Positions 12,075-25,634 of a DNA stretch of 64,000 nucleotides are shown piece by piece. Origin of the DNA: Hydractinia symbiolongicarpus (taxonomy: Eukaryota; Cnidaria; Hydrozoa; Anthoathecata; Hydractiniidae). The stretch is from NCBI RefSeq assembly GCF_029227915.1, contig NC_079877.1:32825851-32889850 (forward strand). Reading direction: 5' to 3'. A program made the translations under genes and the position numbers. A model generated the notes under the pieces. The model did no database searches, had not been told where the DNA came from, and was given only the letters and a program-made list of their open reading frames with translations. How positions within the stretch are numbered: position 1 is the first letter of the stretch; every line of letters begins with the position of its first letter.

Positions 12075-14846
12075 TTGGGAAATGAGTTTACTCCCGGGGT
12101 ACTTTCTTTGTATACTTTTGACTATACGGGCCGAGTCCGGGATTTACGGGAAATCGCACGTTTTCGTTTGCCGGCGATTAAACTTCTTTTATTCAGCGTC
12201 TCGTCAAAAATGAAAATATTTTTGAAAACTCCAAGTCTCATGCGTTTTAGTGGTGAAAAAATATTTTAAAAAATCGTTCGGGAAATGAGTTTACACCCTG
12301 GGTACTATCTTTGTATACTTTTGACTATACGGGCCGAGTCCAGGATTTAAAGGAAATCGCAGGTTTTCGTTTGCCGGCGATTAAACCACTTTAATTAAGC
12401 GTCTCATCAAAAATGAAAACATTTCTAAAAACTACAAGTCTCATGCGTTTTAGTGGTGAAAAAATAATTTAAAAATTCGTTCGGGAAATGAGTTTACTCA
12501 CTGGGTACTTTCCTTGTATACTTTTGACTATACGGGACGAGTCCGGGATTTACGGGAAATCGCATGTTTTCGTTTGCCGGCGATTAAACTTCTTTTATTC
12601 AGCGTCTCATCAAGAATGAAAACATTTTTGAAAACTACAAGTCTCAAGCGTTTTAGTGGTGAAAAGATAATTTAAAAAATCGTTTTGGAAATGAGTTTAC
12701 TCACAGGGTACTTTCTTTGGATCTTTTGACTATACGGGCCAAGCCCGGGATTTACGGGAAATCACGGGTTTTCGTTTGCCGGCGATTAAACCACTTTCAT
12801 TAAGCGTCTCATCAAAAATGAAAACATTTCTGAAAACTACAAGTCTCATGCGTTTTAGTGGTGAAAAAATAATTTAAAAATTCGTTCGGGAAATGAGATT
12901 ACTCACTGGGTACTTTCCTTGTATACGTTTGACTATACGGGCCGAGTCCGGGATTTACTGGAAATCGCGGGTTTTCGTTTGCCGGCGATTAAACTTCTTT
13001 TATTCAGCGTCTCATCAAAAATAAAAACATTTTTAAAAACTACAAGTCTCATGGGCTTTAGTGGTGAAATAATAATTTAAAAAATCGTTTGGGAAATGAG
13101 TTTACTCCCGGGGTACTTTCTTTGTATACTTTTGACTATACGGGCCGAGTCCGGGATTTACGGGAAATCGCACGTTTTCGTTTGCCGGCGATTAAACTTC
13201 TTTTATTCAGCGTCTCGTCAAAAATGAAAATATTTTTGAAAACTCCAAGTCTCATGCGTTTTAGTGGTGAAAAAATATTTTAAAAAATCGTTCGGGAAAT
13301 GAGTTTACACCCTGGGTACTATCTTTGTATACTTTTGACTATACGGGCCGAGTCCAGGATTTAAAGGAAATCGCAGGTTTTCGTTTGCCGGCGATTAAAC
13401 CACTTTAATTAAGCGTCTCATCAAAAATGAAAACATTTCTAAAAACTACAAGTCTCATGCGTTTTAGTGGTGAAAAAATAATTTAAAAATTCGTTCGGGA
13501 AATGAGTTTACTCACTGGGTACTTTCCTTGTATACTTTTGACTATACGGGACGAGTCTGCGATTTACGGGAAATCGCATGTTTTCGTTTGCCGGCGATTA
13601 AACTTCTTTTATTCAGCGTCTCATCAAGAATGAAAACATTTTTGAAAACTAGAAGTCTCAAGCGTTTTAGTGGTGAAAAGATAATTTAAAAAATCGTTTT
13701 GGAAATGAGTTTACTCACAGGGTACTTTCTTTGTATCTTTTGACTATACGGGCCAAGCCCGGGATTTACGGGAAATCACGGGTTTTCGTTTGCCGGCGAT
13801 TAAACCACTTTCATTAAGCGTCTCATCAAAAATGAAAACATTTCTGAAAACTACAAGTCTCATGCGTTTTAGTGGTGAAAAAATAATTTAAAAATTCGTT
13901 CGGGAAATGAGATTACTCACTGGGTACTTTCCTTGTATACGTTTGACTATACGGGCCGAGTCCGGGATTTACTGGAAATCGCGGGTTTTCGTTTGCCGGC
14001 GATTAAACTTCTTTTATTCAGCGTCTCATCAAAAATAAAAACATTTTTAAAAACTACAAGTCTCATGGGCTTTAGTGGTGAAATAATAATTTAAAAAATC
14101 GTTTGGAAAATGAGTTTACTCCCTGGGTACTTCCTTTGTATACTTTTGACTATACGGGCCGAGTCCGGGATTTACGGGAAATCGCACGTTCTCGTTTGAT
14201 GGCGATTAAACTTCTTTTATTCAGCGTTTCATCAAAAATGAAAACATTTTTAAAAACTACAAGTATCATGCGTTGTAGTGGTGAAAAAGTAATTTAAAAA
14301 ATCGTTCGGAAAATGAGTTTACTCCCTGGGTACTTTCTTTGTATACTTTTGACTATACGGGCCGAGTCCGAGGCTTACGGGAAATGGCGGGTTTTCGTTT
14401 CCCGGCGATTAAACTTCTTTTATTCAGCTTCTCATCAATAATGAAAATATTTTTAAAAACTATAAGTCTCATGGGCTTTAGTGGTGAAATAATAATTTAA
14501 AAAATCGTTCGGGAAATGAGTTTACACCCCGGGTACTTTCTTTGTATACTTTTGACTATACGGGCCGAGTCCGGGATTTACGGGAAATCGCAGGTTTTCG
14601 TTTGCCGGCGATTAAACTTCTTTTATTCAGCGTCTCATCAAAAATGAAAACATTTTTGAAAACTACAAGTCTCATGCGTTTTAGTGGTGAAAAAATAATT
14701 TAAAAATTCGTTCGGGAAATGAGTTTACTCACTGGGTACTTTCCTTGTATACTTTTGACTATACGGGACGAGTCCGGGATTTACGGGAAATCGCATGTTT
14801 TCGTTTGCCGGCGATTAAACTTCTTTTATTCAGCGTCTCATCAAGA
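11804..14846. repeat. 15-mer block, copy 1 (3,043 bp)
   Basis: Order from the first full monomer: D (11872), E, F, G, H, I/D, E (13089), F, G, H, I, J (14103), A, B/F, G. It matches the next block at an offset of exactly 3,043 bp. Private changes shared by the two copies include GAGTCTGCG at about 13553 and 16596, CTAGAAG at 13649 and 16692, TTTGATGGCG at 14195 and 17238, and TTTGGATC at 12717 and 15760. Block edges are approximate because they lie inside conserved sequence. Confidence 0.87.
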
Positions 14847-17800
14847 ATGAAAACATTTTTGAAAACTACAACTCTCATGCGTTTTAGTGGTGAAAAAATA
14901 ATTTAAAAAATCGTTCGGGAAATGAGTTTACTCCCTGGGTACTTTCTTTGTATACTTTTGACTATGCGGGCCGAGTCCGGGGTTTACGGGAAACGGCGGG
15001 TTTTCGTTTGCCGGCGATTAAACTTCTTTTATTCAGCGTCTCACCAAAAATGAAAACATTTTTAAAAACTACAAGTCTCATGGGCTTTAGTGGTGAAATA
15101 ATAATTTAAAAAATCGTTTGGGAAATGAGTTTACTCCCGGGGTACTTTCTTTGTATACTTTTGACTATACGGGCCGAGTCCGGGATTTACGGGAAATCGC
15201 ACGTTTTCGTTTGCCGGCGATTAAACTTCTTTTATTCAGCGTCTCGTCAAAAATGAAAATATTTTTGAAAACTCCAAGTCTCATGCGTTTTAGTGGTGAA
15301 AAAATATTTTAAAAAATCGTTCGGGAAATGAGTTTACACCCTGGGTACTATCTTTGTATACTTTTGACTATACGGGCCGAGTCCAGGATTTAAAGGAAAT
15401 CGCAGGTTTTCGTTTGCCGGCGATTAAACCACTTTAATTAAGCGTCTCATCAAAAATGAAAACATTTCTAAAAACTACAAGTCTCATGCGTTTTAGTGGT
15501 GAAAAAATAATTTAAAAATTCGTTCGGGAAATGAGTTTACTCACTGGGTACTTTCCTTGTATACTTTTGACTATACGGGACGAGTCCGGGATTTACGGGA
15601 AATCGCATGTTTTCGTTTGCCGGCGATTAAACTTCTTTTATTCAGCGTCTCATCAAGAATGAAAACATTTTTGAAAACTACAAGTCTCAAGCGTTTTAGT
15701 GGTGAAAAGATAATTTAAAAAATCGTTTTGGAAATGAGTTTACTCACAGGGTACTTTCTTTGGATCTTTTGACTATACGGGCCAAGCCCGGGATTTACGG
15801 GAAATCACGGGTTTTCGTTTGCCGGCGATTAAACCACTTTCATTAAGCGTCTCATCAAAAATGAAAACATTTCTGAAAACTACAAGTCTCATGCGTTTTA
15901 GTGGTGAAAAAATAATTTAAAAATTCGTTCGGGAAATGAGATTACTCACTGGGTACTTTCCTTGTATACGTTTGACTATACGGGCCGAGTCCGGGATTTA
16001 CTGGAAATCGCGGGTTTTCGTTTGCCGGCGATTAAACTTCTTTTATTCAGCGTCTCATCAAAAATAAAAACATTTTTAAAAACTACAAGTCTCATGGGCT
16101 TTAGTGGTGAAATAATAATTTAAAAAATCGTTTGGGAAATGAGTTTACTCCCGGGGTACTTTCTTTGTATACTTTTGACTATACGGGCCGAGTCCGGGAT
16201 TTACGGGAAATCGCACGTTTTCGTTTGCCGGCGATTAAACTTCTTTTATTCAGCGTCTCGTCAAAAATGAAAATATTTTTGAAAACTCCAAGTCTCATGC
16301 GTTTTAGTGGTGAAAAAATATTTTAAAAAATCGTTCGGGAAATGAGTTTACACCCTGGGTACTATCTTTGTATACTTTTGACTATACGGGCCGAGTCCAG
16401 GATTTAAAGGAAATCGCAGGTTTTCGTTTGCCGGCGATTAAACCACTTTAATTAAGCGTCTCATCAAAAATGAAAACATTTCTAAAAACTACAAGTCTCA
16501 TGCGTTTTAGTGGTGAAAAAATAATTTAAAAATTCGTTCGGGAAATGAGTTTACTCACTGGGTACTTTCCTTGTATACTTTTGACTATACGGGACGAGTC
16601 TGCGATTTACGGGAAATCGCATGTTTTCGTTTGCCGGCGATTAAACTTCTTTTATTCAGCGTCTCATCAAGAATGAAAACATTTTTGAAAACTAGAAGTC
16701 TCAAGCGTTTTAGTGGTGAAAAGATAATTTAAAAAATCGTTTTGGAAATGAGTTTACTCACAGGGTACTTTCTTTGTATCTTTTGACTATACGGGCCAAG
16801 CCCGGGATTTACGGGAAATCACGGGTTTTCGTTTGCCGGCGATTAAACCACTTTCATTAAGCGTCTCATCAAAAATGAAAACATTTCTGAAAACTACAAG
16901 TCTCATGCGTTTTAGTGGTGAAAAAATAATTTAAAAATTCGTTCGGGAAATGAGATTACTCACTGGGTACTTTCCTTGTATACGTTTGACTATACGGGCC
17001 GAGTCCGGGATTTACTGGAAATCGCGGGTTTTCGTTTGCCGGCGATTAAACTTCTTTTATTCAGCGTCTCATCAAAAATAAAAACATTTTTAAAAACTAC
17101 AAGTCTCATGGGCTTTAGTGGTGAAATAATAATTTAAAAAATCGTTTGGAAAATGAGTTTACTCCCTGGGTACTTCCTTTGTATACTTTTGACTATACGG
17201 GCCGAGTCCGGGATTTACGGGAAATCGCACGTTCTCGTTTGATGGCGATTAAACTTCTTTTATTCAGCGTTTCATCAAAAATGAAAACATTTTTAAAAAC
17301 TACAAGTATCATGCGTTGTAGTGGTGAAAAAGTAATTTAAAAAATCGTTCGGAAAATGAGTTTACTCCCTGGGTACTTTCTTTGTATACTTTTGACTATA
17401 CGGGCCGAGTCCGAGGCTTACGGGAAATGGCGGGTTTTCGTTTCCCGGCGATTAAACTTCTTTTATTCAGCTTCTCATCAATAATGAAAATATTTTTAAA
17501 AACTATAAGTCTCATGGGCTTTAGTGGTGAAATAATAATTTAAAAAATCGTTCGGGAAATGAGTTTACACCCCGGGTACTTTCTTTGTATACTTTTGACT
17601 ATACGGGCCGAGTCCGGGATTTACGGGAAATCGCAGGTTTTCGTTTGCCGGCGATTAAACTTCTTTTATTCAGCGTCTCATCAAAAATGAAAACATTTTT
17701 GAAAACTACAAGTCTCATGCGTTTTAGTGGTGAAAAAATAATTTAAAAATTCGTTCGGGAAATGAGTTTACTCACTGGGTACTTTCCTTGTATACTTTTG

Positions 17801-17889
17801 ACTATACGGGACGAGTCCGGGATTTACGGGAAATCGCATGTTTTCGTTTGCCGGCGATTAAACTTCTTTTATTCAGCGTCTCATCAAGA
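14847..17889. repeat. 15-mer block, copy 2 (3,043 bp)
   Basis: Second tandem copy of the preceding block. The junction lies in the monomer at 14712, which starts as G and ends with the C tail (ACAACTCTCATGCG) so that D follows at 14915. Equivalent monomers are E 15118, E 16132, J 17146 and G 17755. At the end of copy 2 the G monomer runs normally into H (17958), which marks the right edge near 17.89 kb. Confidence 0.87.
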
Positions 17890-20765
17890 ATGAAAACATT
17901 TTTGAAAACTACAAGTCTCAAGCGTTTTAGTGGTGAAAAGATAATTTAAAAAATCGTTTTGGAAATGAGTTTACTCACAGGGTACTTTCTTTGTATCTTT
18001 TGACTATACGGGCCAAGCCCCGGATTTACGGGAAATCACGGGTTTTCGTTTGCCGGCGATTAAACCACTTTCATTAAGCGTCTCATCAAAAATGAAAACA
18101 TTTCTGAAAACTACAAGTCTCATGCGTTTTAGTGGTGAAAAAATAATTTAAAAATTCGTTCGGGAAATGAGATTACTCACTGGGTACTTTCCTTGTATAC
18201 GTTTGACTATACGGGCCGAGTCCGGGATTTACTGGAAATCGCGGGTTTTCGTTTGCCGGCGATTAAACTTCTTTTATTCAGCGTCTCATCAAAAATAAAA
18301 ACATTTTTAAAAACTACAAGTCTCATGCGTTTTAGTGGTGAAAAAATATTTTAAAAAATCGTTCGGGAAATGAGTTTACACCCTGGGTACTATCTTTGTA
18401 TACTTTTGACTATACGGGCCGAGTCCAGGATTTAAAGGAAATCGCAGGTTTTCGTTTGCCGGCGATTAAACCACTTTAATTAAGCGTCTCATCAAAAATG
18501 AAAACATTTCTAAAAACTACAAGTCTCATGCGTTTTAGTGGTGAAAAAATAATTTAAAAATTCGTTCGGGAAATGAGTTTACTCACTGGGTACTTTCCTT
18601 GTATACTTTTGACTATACGGGACGAGTCTGGGATTTACGGGAAATCGCATGTTTTCGTTTGCCGGCAATTAAACTTCTTTTATTCAGCGTCTCATCAAGA
18701 ATGAAAACATTTTTGAAAACTAGAAGTCTCAAGCGTTTTAGTGGTGAAAAGATAATTTAAAAAATCGTTTTGGAAATGAGTTTACTCACAGGGTACTTTC
18801 TTTGTATCTTTTGACTATACGGGCCAAGCCCGGGATTTACGGGAAATCACGGGTTTTCGTTTGCCGGCGATTAAACCACTTTCATTAAGCGTCTCATCAA
18901 AAATGAAAACATTTCTGAAAACTACAAGTCTCATGCGTTTTAGTGGTGAAAAAATAATTTAAAAATTCGTTCGGGAAATGAGATTACTCACTGGGTACTT
19001 TCCTTGTATACGTTTGACTATACGGGCCGAGTCCGGGATTTACTGGAAATCGCGGGTTTTCGTTTGCCGGCGATTAAACTTCTTTTATTCAGCGTCTCAT
19101 CAAAAATAAAAACATTTTTAAAAACTACAAGTCTCATTGGCTTTAGTGGTGAAATAATAATTTAAAAAATCGTTTGGAAAATGAGTTTACTCCCTGGGTA
19201 CTTCCTTTGTATACTTTTGACTATACGGGGCGAGTCCGGGATTTACGGGAAATCGCACGTTCTCGTTTGCCGGCGATTAAACTTCTTTTATTCAGCGTTT
19301 CATCAAAAATGAAAACATTTTTAAAAACTACAAGTCTCATGCGTTGTAGTGGTGAAAAAGTAATTTAAAAAATCGTTCGGAAAATGAGTTTACTCCCTGG
19401 GTACTTTCTTTGTATACTTTTGACTATACGGGCCGAGTCCGAGGCTTACGGGAAATGGCGGGTTTTCGTTTCCCGGCGATTAAACTTCTTTTATTCAGCT
19501 TCTCATCAATAATGAAAATATTTTTAAAAACTATAAGTCTCATGGGCTTTAGTGGTGAAATAATAATTTAAAAAATCGTTCGGGAAATGAGTTTACACCC
19601 CGGGTACTTTCTTTGTATACTTTTGACTATACGGGCCGAGTCCGGGATTTACGGGAAATCGCAGGTTTTCGTTTGCCGGCGATTAAACTTCTTTTATTCA
19701 GCGTCTCATCAAAAATGAAAACATTTTTGAAAACTACAACTCTCATGCGTTTTGGTGGTGAAAAAATATTTTAAAAAATCGTTCGGGAAATGAGTTTACA
19801 CCCTGGGTACTATCTTTGTATACTTTTGACTATACGGGCCGAGTCCAGGATTTAAAGGAAATCGCAGGTTTTCGTTTGCCGGCGATTAAACCACTTTAAT
19901 TAAGCGTCTCATCAAAAATGAAAACATTTTTAAAAACTACAAGTCTCATGCGTTGTAGTGGTGAAAAAGTAATTTAAAAAATCGTTCGGAAAATGAGTTT
20001 ACTCCCTGGGTACTTTCTTTGTATACTTTTGACTATACGGGCCGAGTCCGGGGCTTACGGGAAATGGCGCGTTTTCGTTTGCCGGCGATTAAACTTCTTT
20101 TATTCAGCGTCTCATCAATAATGAAAAAATTTTTAAAAACTATAAGTCTCATGGGCTTTAGTGGTGAAATAATAATTCAAAAAATCGTTCGGGAAATGAG
20201 TTAACACCCCGGGTACTTTCTTTGTATACTTTTGACTATACGGGCCGAGTCCGGGATTTACGGGAAATCGCAGGTTTTCGTTTGCCGGCGATTAAACTTC
20301 TTTTATTCAGCGTCAACTCTCATGCGTTGTAGTGGTGAAAAAGTAATTTAAAAAATCGTTCGGGAAATGGGGTTACTCCCGGGGTACTTTCTTTGTATAC
20401 TTTTGACTATACGGGCCGAGTCCGGGATTTACGGGAAATCGCGGGTTTTCGTTTGCCGGCGTTTAAACTTCTTTTATTCAGCGTCTCATCAAAAATGAAA
20501 ACATTTTTGAAAACTACAACTCTCATGCGTTTTAGTGGTGAAAAAATAATTTAAAAAATCGTTCGGGAAATGAGCTTACTCCCTGGGTACTTTCTTTGTA
20601 TACTTTTGACTATGCGGGCCCAGTCCGGGGTTTACGGGAAACGGCGGGTTTTCGTTTGCCGGCGATTAAACTTCTTTTATTCAGCGTCTCACCAAAAATG
20701 AAAACATTTTTAAAAACTACAAGTCTCATGGGCTTTAGTGGTGAAATAATAATTTAAAAAATCGT
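17890..20765. repeat. Irregular decamer-derived monomers
   Basis: Monomer order: H (17958), I/E hybrid (18160), F (18363), G, H, I, J (19174), A, B/E hybrid (19580), F/J hybrid (19783), A (19986), B with an internal deletion (20189), C (20360), D (20563). The stretch contains three different skip junctions within about 2.4 kb. G at 18566 shares CTAGAAG with the 15-mer copies but has GAGTCTGGG rather than GAGTCTGCG, so it is a relative rather than a direct copy. Confidence 0.82.
20189..20359. repeat. 171-bp B monomer with a 32-bp internal deletion
   Basis: This B-type monomer is 32 bp short. The normal sequence between GCGT and CAACTCTCATG is missing; the junction is at 20314/20315 with one base of microhomology (C). 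The lost bases contain the complete A/T inverted repeat that the other monomers carry at positions 130-151. I noticed no other deletion of this size in the window. Confidence 0.88.
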
Positions 20766-22793
20766 TTGGGAAATGAGTTTACTCCCGGGGTACTTTCTTT
20801 GTATACTTTTGACTATACGGGCCGAGTCCGGGATTTACGGGAAATCGCACGTTTTCGTTTGCCGGCGATTAAACTTCTTTTATTCAGCGTGTCGTCAAAA
20901 ATGAAAATATTTTTGAAAACTCCAAGTCTCATGCGTTTTAGTGGTGAAAAAATATTTTAAAAAATCGTTCGGGAAATGAGTTTACACCCTGGGTACTATC
21001 TTTGTATACTTTTGACTATACGGGCCGAGTCCAGGATTTAAAGGAAATCGCAGGTTTTCGTTTGCCGGCGATTAAACCACTTTAATTAAGCGTCTCATCA
21101 AAAATGAAAACATTTCTAAAAACTACAAGTCTCATGCGTTTTAGTGGTGAAAAAATAATTTAAAAATTCGTTCGGGAAATGAGTTTACTCACTGGGTACT
21201 TTCCTTGTATACTTTTGACTATACGGGACGAGTCCGGGATTTACGGGAAATCGCATGTTTTCGTTTGCCGGCGATTAAACTTCTTTTATTCAGCGTCTCA
21301 TCAAAAATGAAAACATTTTTGAAAACTACAAGTCTCAAGCGTTTTAGTGGTGAAAAGATAATTTAAAAAATCGTTTTGGAAATGAGTTTACTCACAGGGT
21401 ACTTTCTTTGTATCTTTTGACTATACGGGCCAAGCCCGGGATTTACGGGAAATCACGGGTTTTCGTTTGCCGGCGATTAAACCACTTTCATTAAGCGTCT
21501 CATCAAAAATGAAAACATTTCTGAAAACTACAAGTCTCATGCGTTTTAGTGGTGAAAAAATAATTTAAAAATTCGTTCGGGAAATGAGATTACTCACTGG
21601 GTACTTTCCTTGTATACGTTTGACTATACGGGCCGAGTCCGGGATTTACTGGAAATCGCGGGTTTTCGTTTGCCGGCGATTAAACTTCTTTTATTCAGCG
21701 TCTCATCAAAAATAAAAACATTTTTAAAAACTACAAGTCTCATGGGCTTTAGTGGTGAAATAATAATTTAAAAAATCGTTTGGAAAATGAGTTTACTCCC
21801 TGGGTACTTCCTTGGTATACTTTTGACTATACGGGCCGAGTCCGGGATTTACGGGAAATCGCACGTTCTCGTTTGCCGGCGATTAAACTTCTTTTATTCA
21901 GCGTTTCATCAAAAATGAAAACATTTTTAAAAACTACAAGTCTCATGCGTTTTAGTGGTGAAAAAGTAATTTAAAAAATCGTTCGGAAAATGAGTTTACT
22001 CCCTGGGTACTTTCTTTGTATACTTTTGACTATACGGGCCGAGTCCGGGGCTTACGGGAAATGGCGGGTTTTCGTTTCCCGGCGATTAAACTTCTTTTAT
22101 TCAGCGTCTCATCAATAATGAAAATATTTTTAAAAACTATAAGTCTCATGGGCTTTAGTGGTGAAATAATAATTTAAAAAATCGTTCGGGAAATGAGTTT
22201 ACACCCCGGGTACTTTCTTTGTATACTTTTGACTATACGGGCCGAGTCCGGGATTTACGGGAAATCGCAGGTTTTCGTTTGCCGGCGATTAAACTTCTTT
22301 TATTCAGCGTCTCATCAAAAATGAAAACATTTTTGAAAACTACAACTCTCATGCGTTGTAGTGGTGAAAAAGTAAATTAAAAAATCGTTCGGGAAATGGG
22401 GTTACTCCCTGGGTACTTTCTTTGTATACTTTTGACTATACGGGCCGAGTCGGGATTTACGGGAAGTCGCGGGTTTTCGTTTGCCGGCGTTTAAACTTCT
22501 TTTATTCAGCGTCTCATCAAAAATGAAAACATTTTTGAAAACTACAACACTCATGCGTTTTAGTGGTGAAAAAATAATTTAAAAAATCGTTCGGGAAATG
22601 AGTTTACTCCCTGGGTACTTTCTTTGTATACTTTTGACTATGCGGGCCGAGTCCGGGGTTTACGGGAAACGGCGGGTTTTCGTTTGCCGGCGATTAAACT
22701 TCTTTTATTCAGCGTCTCACCAAAAATGAAAACATTTTTAAAAACTACAAGTCTCATGGGCTTTAGTGGTGAAATAATAATTTAAAAAATCGT
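20766..22793. repeat. Complete decamer HOR (2,028 bp)
   Basis: Monomers start at 20766 (E), 20969 (F), 21172 (G), 21375 (H), 21577 (I), 21780 (J), 21983 (A), 22186 (B), 22389 (C) and 22591 (D). It is two bases short of ten times 203: one base in H and one in C, where GAGTCGGG replaces GAGTCCGGG. Second of three full passes through the A-J circle. Confidence 0.9.
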
Positions 22794-24011
22794 TTGGGAA
22801 ATGAGTTTACTCCCGGGGTACTTTCTTTGTATACTTTTGACTATACGGGCCGAGTCCGGGATTTACGGGAAATCGCACGTTTTCGTTTGCCGGCCATTAA
22901 ACTTCTTTTATTCAGCGTCTCGTCAAAAATGAAAATATTTTTGAAAGCTCCAAGTCTCATGCGTTTTAGTGGTGAAAAAATAATTTAAAAAATCGTTCGG
23001 GAAATGAGTTTACACCCTGGGTACTATCTTTGTATACTTTTGACTATACGGGCCGAGTCCAGGATTTAAAGGAAATCGCAGGTTTTCGTTTGCCGGCGAT
23101 TAAACCACTTTAATTAAGCGTCTCATCAAAAATGAAAACATTTCTAAAAACTACAAGTCTCATGCGTTTTAGTGGTGAAAAAATAATTTAAAAATTCGTT
23201 CGGGAAATGAGTTTACTCACTGGGTACTTTCCTTGTATACTTTTGACTATACGGGACGAGTCCGGGATTTACGGGAAATCGCATGTTTTCGTTTGCCGGC
23301 GATTAAACTTCTTTTATTCAGCGTCTCATCAATAATGAAAATATTTTTAAAAACTATAAGTCTCATGGGCTTTAGTGGTGAAATAATAATTTAAAAAATC
23401 GTTCGGGAAATGAGTTTACACCCCGGGTACTTTCTTTGTATACTTTTGACTATACGGGCCGAGTCCGGGATTTACGGGAAATCGCAGGTTTTCGTTTGCC
23501 GGCGATTAAACTTCTTTTATTCAGCGTCTCATCAAAAATGAAAACATTTTTGAAAACTACAACTCTCATGCGTTGTAGTGGTGAAAAAGTAATTTAAAAA
23601 ATCGTTCGGGAAATGGGGTTACTCCCTGGGTACTTTCTTTGTATACTTTTGACTATACGGGCCGAGTCCGGGATTTACGGGAAGTCGCGGGTTTTCGTTT
23701 GCCGGCGTTTAAACTTCTTTTATTCAGCGTCTCATCAAAAATGAAAACATTTTTGAAAACTACAACTCTCATGCGTTTTAGTGGTGAAAAAATAATTTAA
23801 AAAATCGTTCGGGAAATGAGTTTACTCCCTGAGTACTTTCTTTGTATACTTTTGACTATGCGGGCCGAGTCCGGGGTTTACGGAAAACGGCGGGTTTTCG
23901 TTTGCCGGCGATTAAACTTCTTTTATTCAGCGTCTCACCAAAAATGAAAACATTTTTAAAAGCTACAAGTCTCATGGGCTTTAGTGGTGAAATAATAATT
24001 TAAAAAATCGT
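22794..24011. repeat. Hexamer HOR E-F-G/A-B-C-D (1,218 bp)
   Basis: E 22794, F 22997, G/A hybrid 23200, B 23403, C 23606, D 23809. Same structure as 7611-8828 and 10857-12074. D here has its own changes (CCTGAGTAC and CGGAAAACGG), so it is not the newest copy. Confidence 0.87.
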
Positions 24012-25634
24012 TTGGGAAATGAGTTTACTCCCGGGGTACTTTCTTTGTATACTTTTGACTATACGGGCCGAGTCCGGGATTTACGGGAAATCGCACGTTT
24101 TCGTTTGCCGGCGATTAAACTTCTTTTATTCAGCGTCTCGTCAAAAATCAAAATATTTTTGAAAACTCCAAGTCTCATGCGTTTTAGTGGTGAAAAAATA
24201 TTTTAAAAAATCGTTCGGGAAATGAGTTTACACCCTGGGTACTATCTTTGTATACTTTTGACTATACGGGCCGAGTCCAGGATTTAAAGGAAATCGCAGG
24301 TTTTCGTTTGCCGGCGATTAAACCACTTTAATTAAGCGTCTCATCAAAAATGAAAACATTTCTAAAAACTACAAGTCTCATGCGTTTTAGTGGTGAAAAA
24401 ATAATTTAAAAATTCGTTCGGGAAATGAGTTTACTCACTGGGTACTTTCCTTGTATACTTTTGACTATACGGGACGAGTCCGGGATTTACGGGAAATCGC
24501 ATGTTTTCGTTTGCCGGCGATTAAACTTCTTTTATTCAGCGTCTCATCAAGAATGAAAACATTTTTGAAAACTACAAGTCTCAAGCGTTTTAGTGGTGAA
24601 AAGATAATTTAAAAAATCGTTTTGGAAATGAGTTTACTCACAGGGTACTTTCTTTGTATCTTTTGACTATACGGGCCAAGCCCGGGATTTACGGGAAATC
24701 ACGGGTTTTCGTTTGCCGGCGATTAAACCACTTTCATTAAGCGTCTCGTCAAAAATGAAAATATTTCTGAAAACTACAAGTCTCATGCGTTTTAGTGGTG
24801 AAAAAATATTTTAAAAAATCGTTCGGGAAATGAGTTTACACCCTGGGTACTATCTTTGTATACTTTTGACTATACGGGCCGAGTCCAGGATTTAAAGGAA
24901 ATCGCAGGTTTTCGTTTGCCGGCGATTAAACCACTTTAATTAAGCGTCTCATCAAAAATGAAAACATTTCTAAAAACTACAAGTCTCATGCGTTTTAGTG
25001 GTGAAAAAATAATTTAAAAATTCGTTCGGGAAATGAGTTTACTCACTGGGTACTTCCTTTGTATACTTTTGACTATACGGGCCGAGTCCGGGATTTACGG
25101 GAAATCGCACGTTCTCGTTTGCCGGCGATTAAACTTCTTTTATTCAGCGTTTCATCAAAAATGAAAACATTTTTAAAAACTACAAGTCTCATGCGTTGTA
25201 GTGGTGAAAAAATAATTTAAAAATTCGTTCGGGAAATGAGATTACTCACTGGGTACTTTCCTTGTATACGTTTGACTATACGGGCCAAGCCCGGGATTTA
25301 CGGGAAATCACGGGTTTTCGTTTGCCGGCGATTAAACCACTTTCATTAAGCGTCTCATCAAAAATGAAAACATTTCTGAAAACTACAAGTCTCATGCGTT
25401 TTAGTGGTGAAAAAATAATTTAAAAATTCGTTCGGGAAATGAGATTACTCACTGGGTACTTTCCTTGTATACGTTTGACTATACGGTCCGAGTCCGGGAT
25501 TTACTGGAAATCGCGGGTTTTCGTTTGCCGGCGATTAAACTTCTTTTATTCAGCGTCTCATCAAAAATAAAAACATTTTTAAAAACTACAAGTCTCATGG
25601 GCTTTAGTGGTGAAATAATAATTTAAAAAATCGT
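24012..25634. repeat. Scrambled block with mosaic monomers
   Basis: Order: E (24012), F, G, H/E mosaic (24621), F (24823), G/J/H mosaic (25026), I/H hybrid (25229), I (25432), total 1,623 bp. The H/E monomer alternates H, E, H and E marks along its last 90 bases. The 25026 monomer starts as G, has J marks in the middle (GGTACTTCCTTTG, CACGTTCTCG, GCGTTTCATC) and ends with the tail that normally precedes I. These need two or more exchanges within one 203-bp unit, which suggests gene conversion as well as crossing over. Confidence 0.8.
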
